From: an uncultured bacterium
Lineage (GTDB): Bacteria > Patescibacteriota > Saccharimonadia > Saccharimonadales > CAIOMD01
NCBI GenBank assembly: GCA_903880655.1
Contig: CAIRQE010000049.1
Coordinates: 1-12,075 of the forward strand
DNA: 12,075 nucleotides
Reading direction: 5' to 3'
Positions 1 through 6,442 of this stretch are shown one piece after another (positions within the stretch are counted from its first letter, which is position 1; every line of letters begins with the position of its first letter). The notes below the pieces were generated by a model. That model made no database searches. It saw nothing but the letters and a program-made list of their open reading frames with translations, and had not been told where the DNA came from. A program made the translations under genes and the position numbers.

Positions 1-660
1 GAATGGCAGTGCTCGTTCTTCTTCAAGCACAAAAGGTAGATGCCACTCTTCTTCCCCAAGTTCCCTCGGTTCAGAGAGAGCGATAGCATCATCCATAAGA
101 TCAGCAACTTTACGTATTTCAGGTTGGGCATCTGGGTGGCGTCGAAGAGCCATGAAATTATCCCATTCAGTTGAACTGACTACAACGGTATGCCACATAA
201 ACGGTTCTAGGATTCTGTTAACAAATTGCTTGTGAACTCCTTGGATTGGCTCAGGGATGGATACATCATATTCCTCGTAAAGAGATCGAATTCTGTAGGC
301 GAGAATATCATTTTTTAATGTACTAAAACCGCCATTAAGGGCAACTGCACCAAGCACTGCATGATCTCTGGCTTTAAGCCATTCAGCTTCTGCTACCAAT
401 TGATCAGATACACTTAAGATATCTATCGATTGCATGCCTGGCTTATTGGCACCCCATTCAACTGGCAATACGGGTTCATCAAGAACCTGAAGCAATCTTT
501 TTTCAACCGGCACCGCACGAGAGCTTGCAGAGTTTCTAGAAAACACACGATGGGTATTAAATTCAGGTAAAACAAACCGAGGAAACGTAACCTCAAGTGT
601 GGTTAGTCTGTCATCAAATTCTGTTACTGAATCTGCTAGAACTCTAGCTTCGTACCCCAT
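1..660 (-). CDS. thyX: FAD-dependent thymidylate synthase ThyX, 3' end beyond window
   Basis: ThyX makes dTMP from dUMP using methylene-tetrahydrofolate and FAD/NADPH, replacing ThyA. The window holds the first 220 codons, from an ATG at 660; the C-terminus lies before base 1. I translated this by hand. Residues 36-48 read THRVFSRNSASSR, which fits the ThyX signature RHRxxSxNxxSxR with only the first Arg changed to Thr (H37, R38, S41, N43, S46, R48 present). A second conserved block, residues 147-187, has RILEPF, then a W-x-NF-x-x-LR pattern and AQPEIR, typical of the substrate-binding half. About 13 bases before the ATG is a GGGGGAATAGG stretch that could act as a ribosome site. It follows the ribosomal-protein operon on the same strand, separated by a terminator, so it is probably a separate transcription unit. 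Confidence 0.93.
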   Translation of the reverse strand, partial: MGYEARVLADSVTEFDDRLTTLEVTFPRFVLPEFNTHRVFSRNSASSRAVPVEKRLLQVLDEPVLPVEWGANKPGMQSIDILSVSDQLVAEAEWLKARDHAVLGAVALNGGFSTLKNDILAYRIRSLYEEYDVSIPEPIQGVHKQFVNRILEPFMWHTVVVSSTEWDNFMALRRHPDAQPEIRKVADLMDDAIALSEPRELGEEEWHLPFVLEEERALPF

Positions 661-692
661 CTGCTATTCCTATTCCCCCACTCGTTATACGT

Positions 693-701
693 ATAATAGC
701 A
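693..701 (-). promoter_or_regulatory. Candidate thyX promoter (extended -10)
   Basis: On the minus strand TGCTATTAT is an extended -10 (TGn plus TATTAT, one mismatch to TATAAT). The -35 position is only a T-run belonging to the upstream terminator. Start would be near 686, giving a leader of about 26 bases. A 12-base perfect palindrome, TTATACGTATAA (685-696), overlaps the -10. Confidence 0.45.
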
Positions 702-714
702 AATATAGGTATAA

Positions 715-739
715 CAAAAAACCCACAACTAGTGTGGGT
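715..739 (-). terminator. Rho-independent terminator after rplA
   Basis: On the minus strand ACCCACA / TGTGGGT forms a 7-bp perfect stem with a 5-base loop (bases 721-739), followed by five to six T residues (721-716). It begins 25 bases after the rplA stop, so it ends the secE-nusG-rplK-rplA unit and insulates thyX. Confidence 0.88.
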
Positions 740-763
740 CTATTTTGTATAAGAGAATATATC

Positions 764-1735
764 TTAAAGTTCAGTGTTACTAACGCGAACACTTGGTCCC
801 ATGCTTGTAGACAAGTAAATCGAAAGGACGTAATTTCCCTTTAAAGATGCGGGCTTTGAGTTCTTGATACTATCAAGCACAACGCGCACATTCTTTACGA
901 GGTCTTCAGTTTTAAAGCTTACTTTACCAGCACCGAGATGTACGATACCAGTGCTATCAACACGATATTCAACACGTCCTGCTTTAGCTTCAGATACTGC
1001 TTTTGCAACATCAGAAGTTACAGTACCGCTTTTCGGACTTGGCATAAGGCCTTTTGGACCTAGGATACGAGCGTACTTACCGAGTTTAGGCATAACAGAC
1101 GGAGATGCAATAAGTACATCAAAATCGATAATACCTTTGTCGAGCTGTTGTAAGAAATCGTCACTTCCAGCAATGTCAGCGCCCGCTTTTTTAGCTGCTG
1201 CTACTGAATCATGATCGGTGAACACTGCAATCTTAACTGTTTTACCAGTTCCTGCAGGTAGAACAACGTTTGCACGCAAGTTTTGGTCGGCATGTCGAGG
1301 ATCGACGCCTAATTTAATGTGTAGTTCAAGCGTTGAATCAAAAGATACTTTTGCAGTCTTCTGAGCAAGCTCTACCGCTTCTTTAAGACTGTACTCTTTA
1401 TTACGGTCGATAAGTTTAGCAACTTCTTGGAATTTCTTCCCTTTTCGCTCAACTCGAGTACGAGTTTTAACGACTACTTTAGGTGCAACAGGTGCATCTT
1501 CTTTGGCTGCTTTCTTTTCTTCCTTAGCAATTTTCTCTTCAGTTTCTTTTTGAGACTTAGCACTTCGTTTACCAGCTTTAGCAAGCTTTTCTGTCTTTTC
1601 GATCTTCTTGGTCTCGTCAACAATTACTTCTGCAATTGTTTCTGTTTCAACAAGCTCTGCGACTTTTTTAGTAACTTTTTTTACCGCTTTCTTTTCAGCG
1701 GTAACGAGTTCGTCATTATTTTTCTTCGTAGCCAT
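764..1735 (-). CDS. rplA: 50S ribosomal protein L1 with long basic N-terminal extension
   Basis: L1 (uL1) binds the 23S rRNA L1 stalk, helps release deacylated tRNA from the E site, and in many bacteria represses its own mRNA. The conserved fold runs from about residue 95 to 323. It includes DQNLRANVVLPAGTGK and the L1 signature MPKLGKYARILGPKGLMP followed by SPKSGTVT, and ends with the usual STSMGPSV strand. At 323 residues it is about 90 longer than the usual ~230. The excess is an N-terminal Lys/Glu/Ala-rich, low-complexity segment (residues 1-94). The ATG at 1735 is supported by a strong AAAGGA ribosome site 7 bases upstream, so the extension is translated rather than a misplaced start. 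It follows rplK by 59 bases, which hold an L1-site-like hairpin, and is followed by a terminator. Confidence 0.97.
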   Translation of the reverse strand: MATKKNNDELVTAEKKAVKKVTKKVAELVETETIAEVIVDETKKIEKTEKLAKAGKRSAKSQKETEEKIAKEEKKAAKEDAPVAPKVVVKTRTRVERKGKKFQEVAKLIDRNKEYSLKEAVELAQKTAKVSFDSTLELHIKLGVDPRHADQNLRANVVLPAGTGKTVKIAVFTDHDSVAAAKKAGADIAGSDDFLQQLDKGIIDFDVLIASPSVMPKLGKYARILGPKGLMPSPKSGTVTSDVAKAVSEAKAGRVEYRVDSTGIVHLGAGKVSFKTEDLVKNVRVVLDSIKNSKPASLKGNYVLSIYLSTSMGPSVRVSNTEL

Positions 1736-1748
1736 TGTCTTGTCCTTT

Positions 1749-1783
1749 CGTGGTCAAGCGTTACCCTTTAGGTAACTCCCACA
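1749..1783 (-). promoter_or_regulatory. Candidate L1 autoregulatory RNA element before rplA
   Basis: Read on the mRNA strand, UGUGG (1783-1779) pairs with CCACG (1753-1749), and inside it GUUACC (1776-1771) pairs with GGUAAC (1765-1760) around a 5-base loop. The two stems are separated by an asymmetric internal loop (GA on one side, CUUGA-type bases on the other). A two-stem shape with an asymmetric purine-rich internal loop is the general form of L1 sites on rRNA and mRNA. It sits a few bases before the rplA ribosome site, where L1 binding would block initiation. The assignment is inference from shape and position. Confidence 0.6.
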
Positions 1784-1794
1784 ATAATTAATTT

Positions 1795-2223
1795 CTAGTT
1801 CTCTACTTCAACACCCATACTGCGAGCAGTACCGGCCACCATCTTCTTAACAGATTCGATATCGTCAGCATTTACATCTTTAGCTTTTGCTTCCGCAATT
1901 TCTGTAAGATCTTTCTGTGATAATTTCTTAGATAGTTTTTCAGTATTCGGTCGGCCTGATCCTTTTTGGACACCAAGCTTTGCACGAATAAGATCGTCAG
2001 TTGGAGTACCAACAATACGCCATGTCATAGTTCGGTCATCAAAAATAGTGATATGAACGGTAAGCATTTGGCCCATGCGATCCTTAGTAGCATCGTTGAA
2101 TGGGTTGATGAAATCCATCATGTTCACACCATGTTGACCAAGTGAGCTTCCAACGGGAGGCGCTGCTGAGGCTTGGCCGCCTTTGATTTTCATTTTTAAA
2201 TTAGTTTTTACAGCTGCTGCCAT
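1795..2223 (-). CDS. rplK: 50S ribosomal protein L11
   Basis: L11 (uL11) forms the base of the GTPase-associated stalk on 23S rRNA and contacts EF-G and, in stringent response, RelA. It has 142 residues against a usual ~141. The N-terminal domain carries the flexible GGQASAAPPVGSSLGQHGVN segment with the proline pair. The C-terminal RNA-binding domain ends in AGTARSMGVEVEN, matching the L11 signature. The ATG at 2223 has AAAGGG about 11 bases upstream. It lies 119 bases after nusG, and that gap carries its own promoter, so rplK-rplA can be transcribed without secE-nusG. It precedes rplA by 59 bases. Confidence 0.97.
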   Translation of the reverse strand: MAAAVKTNLKMKIKGGQASAAPPVGSSLGQHGVNMMDFINPFNDATKDRMGQMLTVHITIFDDRTMTWRIVGTPTDDLIRAKLGVQKGSGRPNTEKLSKKLSQKDLTEIAEAKAKDVNADDIESVKKMVAGTARSMGVEVEN

Positions 2224-2308
2224 AATAGTTGATCCCTTTCTTCGAGTGTTCGGATGTAGAAGCGTCCTACTTACTCTCCTTCGTAATTGAAGTGCGTAAC
2301 TTAAGTTT

Positions 2309-2337
2309 ATTTTAACAGATATACAGTGTTTTGTCTA
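2309..2337 (-). promoter_or_regulatory. Strong sigma70-type promoter for rplK-rplA
   Basis: Minus strand: -35 TAGACA (2337-2332), 17-base spacer, -10 TAAAAT (2314-2309); each box has one mismatch to consensus. Start is expected near 2302, leaving a leader of about 80 bases that could fold around GTAG/CTAC and GAGT/ACTC arms. A 7-bp inverted repeat (GTCTAAT / ATTAGAC, 2333-2348) spans the nusG stop codon and the -35 box. Confidence 0.72.
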
Positions 2338-2342
2338 ATAGA

Positions 2343-2882
2343 TTAGACGCGCTTAACTTGAAGACTATCAAGTTCAACAGGTGTTTCACGACCGAACATA
2401 TTAACAAGTACTTTGATCTTACCTTTTTGGGTATCAATTTCGTTAATAGAACCATCAAATCCCTTGAAGGGTCCGTCAATGATACTAACCACTTCGCCAA
2501 CTTTATAGTCGATTTTGTGCTTTGGTTGATCAACGCCCATTCGCTTGCTAATTTTTTCCATTTCGTCACCGCTCACTGGAGTTGGCTCTGTACCACTTCC
2601 CACGAAACCAGTTACGTTTGGTGTATTACGAACGATATACCATGCATCCTCAGAAAGTTTCATCTGAACAAGTACGTATCCTTGGAAAATTCGTTTTTCA
2701 ACAACTTTTCTTTTACCGTTCTTTATTTCGATTTGCTTTTCCTTAGGTACAAGTACGCTAAAAATCTTATCTGCCATGTCTAAGCTTTCAGCTCGTTGGC
2801 GGATACTTTCAGCTACTTTTTCTTCGTAGCCGCTGTAGGTATGAATTGCATACCATTGTTTGCTTGAAATGTACCGACTCAT
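2343..2882 (-). CDS. nusG: Transcription termination/antitermination factor NusG
   Basis: NusG binds RNA polymerase through its NGN domain and links it to Rho or ribosomal S10 through its KOW domain. At 179 residues it has normal length. The NGN domain covers about residues 9-115 (WYAIHTYSGYE, then RIFQGYVLVQM and NTPNVTGFVG). The KOW domain covers 126-179, with VGEVVSIIDGPFKGFDG and the closing VELDSLQVKRV strand. The ATG at 2882 overlaps the secE stop in an ATGA arrangement, so translation is likely coupled; GGAG lies 11 bases upstream inside secE. The secE-nusG pairing is the standard bacterial order. Confidence 0.98.
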   Translation of the reverse strand: MSRYISSKQWYAIHTYSGYEEKVAESIRQRAESLDMADKIFSVLVPKEKQIEIKNGKRKVVEKRIFQGYVLVQMKLSEDAWYIVRNTPNVTGFVGSGTEPTPVSGDEMEKISKRMGVDQPKHKIDYKVGEVVSIIDGPFKGFDGSINEIDTQKGKIKVLVNMFGRETPVELDSLQVKRV

Positions 2883-3256
2883 TTGAGGAATATCTCCTTA
2901 ACTAATTTATTAAATACTAAATCTAGTAACTGAACAAATATTGCAAAAAAGGTTGCAAAGATGAGGACAGCGCCCGTTAAACGTGCTGCTTCTTTTTTGG
3001 TAGGCCAAGTAACGAGCTTAAGTTCCGACCAGGCTTCTGGGAAGAAACGAGGAATGAGCTTGAAACGTCGTTTCTTTTCAATCGTTTTTGATCGAGAAAC
3101 AGTTGTTTTTTTAGTTTTTCTCCTAAGTACACTTAAAGGACGATTAACTTTCGGAAGCTTCCGAGTTGCAGGTTTTACTTCTTTAGAAGTCATTTTATCC
3201 GCTCGTTCACGAACAGTTTCAGCTGTTTTTTTGAAACGCACCTTCTTTTCTGCCAT
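2879..3256 (-). CDS. secE: Preprotein translocase subunit SecE with long basic N-terminus
   Basis: SecE clamps the two halves of SecY in the Sec channel at the inner membrane. The conserved part is residues 71-125: FFPEAWSELKLVTWPTKKEA forms the amphipathic helix and hinge, followed by one membrane segment at about 95-117 and a short tail. The other ~68 residues are a Lys/Arg-rich, probably disordered cytoplasmic extension; single-span SecE proteins are usually about 60-90 residues in total. The ATG at 3256 is supported by GGAG five bases upstream. The gene overlaps nusG by four bases and begins 20 bases after a terminator hairpin. Confidence 0.93.
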   Translation of the reverse strand: MAEKKVRFKKTAETVRERADKMTSKEVKPATRKLPKVNRPLSVLRRKTKKTTVSRSKTIEKKRRFKLIPRFFPEAWSELKLVTWPTKKEAARLTGAVLIFATFFAIFVQLLDLVFNKLVKEIFLK

Positions 3257-3269
3257 ATTTTCTCCAATT

Positions 3270-3298
3270 AAAAAATCCTAAAGATAGGTTCTTTAGGA
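3270..3298 (-). terminator. Rho-independent terminator between the histidine kinase gene and secE
   Basis: Minus strand: TCCTAAAG (3298-3291), 7-base loop, CTTTAGGA (3283-3276), then six T (3275-3270). The 8-bp stem is perfect. It should end transcripts coming through the histidine kinase gene. It lies only 14 bases before the secE ATG, so secE must start at a promoter overlapping it or read through it. Confidence 0.87.
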
Positions 3299-3310
3299 AG
3301 TCAATGTCAA
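3281..3310 (-). promoter_or_regulatory. Alternative secE promoter nested in the terminator
   Basis: Minus strand: perfect -35 TTGACA (3310-3305), 18-base spacer, -10 TATCTT (3286-3281, two mismatches). The -10 lies in the loop and descending arm of the terminator. A transcript from here would start near 3274, beyond the stem, giving a short leader that contains GGAG. Confidence 0.4.
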
Positions 3311-3338
3311 TCATACCCCTATAAAAGAGATTAGTCAA
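3310..3338 (-). promoter_or_regulatory. Candidate secE promoter upstream of the terminator hairpin
   Basis: Minus strand: -35 TTGACT (3338-3333), 17-base spacer, -10 TATGAT (3315-3310). The -35 overlaps the last codons of the histidine kinase gene. Start is expected near 3303, only about five bases before the terminator stem, so the secE mRNA would begin with the hairpin. Confidence 0.55.
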
Positions 3339-4440
3339 TATGAGAATCAAAGTCAGGAACAGTTACCGTAAAGGTAGAGCCTTGACCAATTTCTGACTCT
3401 ACGTCAATCGTGGCTCTGATTAAACTTGCGAGCTTTGATGTAATGTAAAGCCCTAGACCGGTGCCGTTTTGTGAACGTGTCTGGTAGTCTTCAGAACGAT
3501 AGAATTTAGTGAATATTTTTGCTTTATCGGTTTTAGCTATTCCATGGCCAGTATCACTAATGGCAAAAATCACCGAATTGCCCTTCTTTTTCGCTTGAAT
3601 GGTTATTTTACCGTTGTCAGTATACTTAATTGCATTATCTAGTATATTTTGCAGTATTTCTTTTAAGTAAAGCCGATTAGTGGAAAGCAGTTTGAGATTG
3701 GTATCGCAATGTTCACTGATGTGTAATCCTTTTTCATCAGCAGCTTTTTTGTAACTGTCAAAGAGTTCAGACACGAGTTCTCGTATATTAGTACGTTCAA
3801 TATCCACTGACAGTGAACCCCGTTCAGCTCGCGATAGGGTAGCAAGATCATTAATCATGTTTGAAAGAAAAACAACTTGTTGGTGAGCATCTTTTAGGCT
3901 TTTGGTAATAATATCTGGGATCTGCTTAACATCAGATAAGAGTTCCATGGCGTTGCTTATATTACCTTCAGCTATCGTTACAGGAGTTCTGAGTTCATGA
4001 CTGACAACAGAAATAAATTCATCACGTTCTTGTTCAAGACTTTTTTCTTTTGTAATATCGCGCATTAAAAGAACGTGCGCTTTTGTAACCTCTACTCCCT
4101 TTGAGAGATGCACTGGTGAAATGCTGATATAGAGATTACAGGTTTCCCCGTTTGGGTAAACGAGTTTTATGTTTCGACTTACAAAAGATGTGGTGATTGA
4201 TGTAATTAACTTTCGAAGATCAATTTCTTTATCTTCTTGGTCATTTAGGGTGAGTACGTGAGATAATTTTTCACCGCGGAGATCACTATTAATATCCAGA
4301 AGATTTAGCGTTGCGCCGTTGTACATAGTTATTCTTTGATCGTTATCTACAGCAACAACTGCATCAGCCATACTGTTGACGAGTGAAAGTAACTGTTCGT
4401 GGTCAAGCGAAGCTCGTAGTGATTTATCTACCATTAGCAC
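3331..4440 (-). CDS. Soluble PAS-domain sensor histidine kinase (orphan)
   Basis: This kinase would autophosphorylate on histidine and pass phosphate to a response regulator. Order of parts: PAS-type sensor about 15-128 (NSMADAVVAVDNDQRITMYN); HisKA 138-205 with H-box SHELRTP, phospho-acceptor H148; HATPase_c 255-362 with N-box QNILDNAIKYT, G1 DTGHG (296-300), F-box FTKFYR and G2 GTGLGL (326-331). All catalytic boxes are intact. No membrane segment or signal peptide is visible, so it senses something inside the cell. The longest frame starts at a GTG (4440). A better start is probably the ATG two codons on (4434): a TATAAT lies exactly seven bases before it and there is no ribosome site. It follows the metallopeptidase gene by 28 bases and ends at a terminator. 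No response regulator lies within the window, so its partner is unknown. Confidence 0.92.
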   Translation of the reverse strand: MLMVDKSLRASLDHEQLLSLVNSMADAVVAVDNDQRITMYNGATLNLLDINSDLRGEKLSHVLTLNDQEDKEIDLRKLITSITTSFVSRNIKLVYPNGETCNLYISISPVHLSKGVEVTKAHVLLMRDITKEKSLEQERDEFISVVSHELRTPVTIAEGNISNAMELLSDVKQIPDIITKSLKDAHQQVVFLSNMINDLATLSRAERGSLSVDIERTNIRELVSELFDSYKKAADEKGLHISEHCDTNLKLLSTNRLYLKEILQNILDNAIKYTDNGKITIQAKKKGNSVIFAISDTGHGIAKTDKAKIFTKFYRSEDYQTRSQNGTGLGLYITSKLASLIRATIDVESEIGQGSTFTVTVPDFDSHID

Positions 4441-4441
4441 T

Positions 4442-4447
4442 ATTATA
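4442..4447 (-). promoter_or_regulatory. -10 box for leaderless histidine kinase mRNA
   Basis: A perfect TATAAT on the minus strand, ending seven bases before the ATG at 4434. No convincing -35 and no Shine-Dalgarno sequence are seen. Transcription would begin at or next to the A of ATG. Confidence 0.5.
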
Positions 4448-4468
4448 TAGTGAAATGAGCACGCAGTG

Positions 4469-5170
4469 CTAGCGAAGTGCCATTACGGCAGCCTGATTTT
4501 GTTTTAACTCTTTACGAAGCAGTTTGTAGTTAGGGATGTGCCCGGAAACCTGTTCCCAAAAAGCAGCACTATGGTTCAAGTGAAGCGTATGAGATAGTTC
4601 GTGGAAAATAACATAATCTATAAGCTCCCAAGGCAGCATTAAAAGATATATGTTGAGTGTAATCTCTCGATTACTATTGCAACTGCCCCATCGACTTTTC
4701 ATACTTTTGAATGAGACGTTTTTGTATTTGAAATGATGATTGTTTGCGTGCATCGCAAGCCTCTTGTCCAGCAGATCGGCTGCTTCCTTTTTGAGTGCTC
4801 TATAGATAGCTTTTTTCGCTATCGGAATATACTCCTCAGTTATTGACGTATTATTGTTCGGGCAATATATAAGAATTTCATTCTTAGTAATTCTAGTTCG
4901 AGTCTCAGTGCTCGGAATAATTCTAAGAATGTGTTCTTTGCCGTAACGATTTCCATCCTTAATCTCTATCGCTTGTTGTGTAGGCAAGTGAGCAAGGATC
5001 CATTTCTTTTGAGTCACGGCAAAGCTTAGGCCTGTCTGGTATGGCATCCAGGCGGGTTGCGTTACTTTTAGTTGATTGCCAGAAAAACGGATACTAAGTT
5101 GCTTAGTTCCCTTCCGCTTATATATAGAAATAGTACCGAGATCAGGTACGACAAATTGTTTTACTGGCAT
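4469..5170 (-). CDS. YgjP-type (DUF45, M48-like) zinc metallopeptidase
   Basis: Proteins of the YgjP/DUF45 family carry a zinc protease-like site; the physiological substrate is not known to me. At 233 residues the length is normal. Residues 148-165 include the family block ending in SRWGSC. The zinc site is HELSH (190-194), with a third likely ligand H200 in LNHSAAFW and glutamate E191 as the catalytic base. The N-terminal half (1-120) is a beta-rich region usual for the family. There is no signal peptide, so it is probably cytoplasmic. The ATG at 5170 lies five bases after the stop of the kinase gene, with AGGGTAG overlapping that stop as a weak ribosome site; the two are almost certainly co-transcribed. 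Confidence 0.9.
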   Translation of the reverse strand: MPVKQFVVPDLGTISIYKRKGTKQLSIRFSGNQLKVTQPAWMPYQTGLSFAVTQKKWILAHLPTQQAIEIKDGNRYGKEHILRIIPSTETRTRITKNEILIYCPNNNTSITEEYIPIAKKAIYRALKKEAADLLDKRLAMHANNHHFKYKNVSFKSMKSRWGSCNSNREITLNIYLLMLPWELIDYVIFHELSHTLHLNHSAAFWEQVSGHIPNYKLLRKELKQNQAAVMALR

Positions 5171-5175
5171 TTTTT

Positions 5176-5841
5176 CTACCCTATATCAATGTTGCGGCGA
5201 GAGTAATCGACTCGTCCCATTTGAGATTGTGCTCGGGATACAAGGTTAACCATTCCTGGTTTTGCAATTGGTGCAGTTGCGTCGTTCATTGCGATAAGGC
5301 CGGCTTCAATGAGGCGTCGAACGATCGTATTTTTTTGACTGTTAAAGACGTGCTTGCCGCTAACAACAATATAGTTTTCCTGTACAGGATTCTGCATGCC
5401 TTTCATAAAGAGTTCGAATTGCTGTTTCGTTAAGTTATTTGAAAACTTATCGTCTGCTTTTCTCTTATCTCTTGATATTGATCGAGCATAGGCAGAGTCA
5501 GCATCGATTTGAATCCAAACCATTAATTCTTTTGCCCCTTTTTTCTTTGCGAGTGAGCGAAGCATCTTTCGGTCACTTATTCGGCTCGCCGAAAGGTCAT
5601 AGATGACGCTCTGACCGGCATCAATAAAGAGTTCAGTCATGTAATTCATAAGGTTAGTGAGGACCATGTGCTCAGTTTTGTCGTAAAGTGGTTCATCAAA
5701 AAGTTCAAATCGTAAACGATCAGAGCTAAGGTGTGCCATTCCAAGCGCTTCAGCTAACTGGCGAGCTACAAATGTTTTACCTGATCCAGGCAAACCATAC
5801 ATATATATAACCACCGGTTGCGTGAAAGAAGTCTTATTCAT
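5176..5841 (-). CDS. P-loop AAA_33-type kinase/ATP-binding protein
   Basis: The 221-residue protein begins with a Walker A loop, GLPGSGKT (16-23), then HLSSDRLRFELF (about 37-48), a segment that in AAA_33, T4 polynucleotide-kinase-like and zeta-toxin-like proteins binds the phosphate acceptor. VIYDLSAS (79-86) sits at the Walker B/acceptor position, and a basic lid helix with SRDKRK follows (122-127). This fits a small-molecule or polynucleotide kinase, but the substrate cannot be read from the sequence. The last ~30 residues (PGMVNLVSRAQSQMGRVDY onward) are an unrecognised tail. Nothing nearby resembles an antitoxin, so a zeta-type toxin role is unsupported. It starts with an ATG whose -10 box lies seven bases upstream and is followed five bases later by the YgjP-type gene. 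Confidence 0.82.
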   Translation of the reverse strand: MNKTSFTQPVVIYMYGLPGSGKTFVARQLAEALGMAHLSSDRLRFELFDEPLYDKTEHMVLTNLMNYMTELFIDAGQSVIYDLSASRISDRKMLRSLAKKKGAKELMVWIQIDADSAYARSISRDKRKADDKFSNNLTKQQFELFMKGMQNPVQENYIVVSGKHVFNSQKNTIVRRLIEAGLIAMNDATAPIAKPGMVNLVSRAQSQMGRVDYSRRNIDIG

Positions 5842-5848
5842 GTCTACC

Positions 5849-5857
5849 AGTGTAGCA
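5849..5857 (-). promoter_or_regulatory. Extended -10 for leaderless kinase mRNA
   Basis: Minus strand TGCTACACT is an extended -10 (TGn plus TACACT) ending seven bases before the ATG at 5841. No ribosome site lies in between, so transcription should start at the initiation codon. The -35 region (TTTTAA) is weak. Confidence 0.48.
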
Positions 5858-6013
5858 ACATTGCAAATCTTTTAAAACAGTGTTATTGAATTTTTTGTTG
5901 CTTTCGCTGTTTACAGCTCATCAGTGTAACTAAAATATTTACAGAGCAACAACAAACAGTACTAGTTATATGGAGAAACAGTGGGCTGTTTGCTGATGCT
6001 CTTTGGTAGTTGA

Positions 6014-6442
6014 CTACCTGATGCCTGCTTTCGCAAGAATTTTTGGGTCAACACCAATTTCAAGCCACGTCTTCTTCTGAATCCCGTGAGCTTCACCGTA
6101 CGCTTTCGCGTGCTCGATGAACGCACCTTCGATCTCGGTGCGACTTTTTGTATTAGCCGCACTATTAATCCTGGCGAGTTCATCTTGAAGCATTGCTCGG
6201 TTAGAAAGAGACTTGAGCCTTGCGATTACGCCAGTACTAGGACTGTCGATAATCTTGTTGAGCTTCTCAATCTGGAGGGCCACGGAAGCAGCAGTACGCT
6301 TTCTTCCTCGCTTTGGCTTATCCACCAGAGCAATCTCGAGATACTTACGAACAGCAGCAGATTGAACTCTGCCAATGCTCAGTGCCTTTTTGTGCTCAAC
6401 ACTCATGACCTTTCGCTGATTCTTTTTGCCGTCTGTAGCCAC
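6014..6442 (-). CDS. Small basic protein, tail like an uncharacterised actinobacterial family
   Basis: This 142-residue, Lys/Arg-rich protein has no known function. Residues 12-36 (VMSVEHKKALSIGR onward) form a basic helix, 41-48 (DKPKRGRK) is strongly basic, 49-95 looks helical and possibly coiled-coil, and the end has KTWLEIGVDPKILAKAGIR. From memory the same order (GRKRT, a helical pair, then W-x-E-x-GV, VL, AGI) occurs in an uncharacterised family widespread in Actinobacteria; this was not searched. The composition suggests nucleic-acid binding, but that is inference. The frame opens at a GTG (6442) with a stop just upstream. The GGGAGA site is 14 bases from that GTG, so the ATG at 6406 (Met13), preceded by GAAAGG, is a real alternative. 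A 16-codon frame, GTG at 6453 placed 4-5 bases after GGGAGA, ends in an ATGA overlap with that ATG. Confidence 0.8.
   Translation of the reverse strand: MATDGKKNQRKVMSVEHKKALSIGRVQSAAVRKYLEIALVDKPKRGRKRTAASVALQIEKLNKIIDSPSTGVIARLKSLSNRAMLQDELARINSAANTKSRTEIEGAFIEHAKAYGEAHGIQKKTWLEIGVDPKILAKAGIR

Noticed and set aside
1427..1771. Long plus-strand frame opposite rplA
   Set aside because: Phe/Ser/Leu-rich product is the antisense image of the Lys/Glu-rich L1 extension; no promoter or ribosome site.
5176..5841. Zeta-type toxin with an antitoxin partner
   Set aside because: The P-loop fold is compatible, but no small antitoxin gene is adjacent and the neighbour is a YgjP-type peptidase.
5880..6018. 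Short inverted repeats (GGTAGT/ACTACC, AAACAG/CTGTTT, GCTGT/ACAGC) after the 142-residue gene
   Set aside because: Stems are only 5-6 bp and none is followed by a T-run on the minus strand; they may help mRNA ends but no terminator or RNA gene can be supported.
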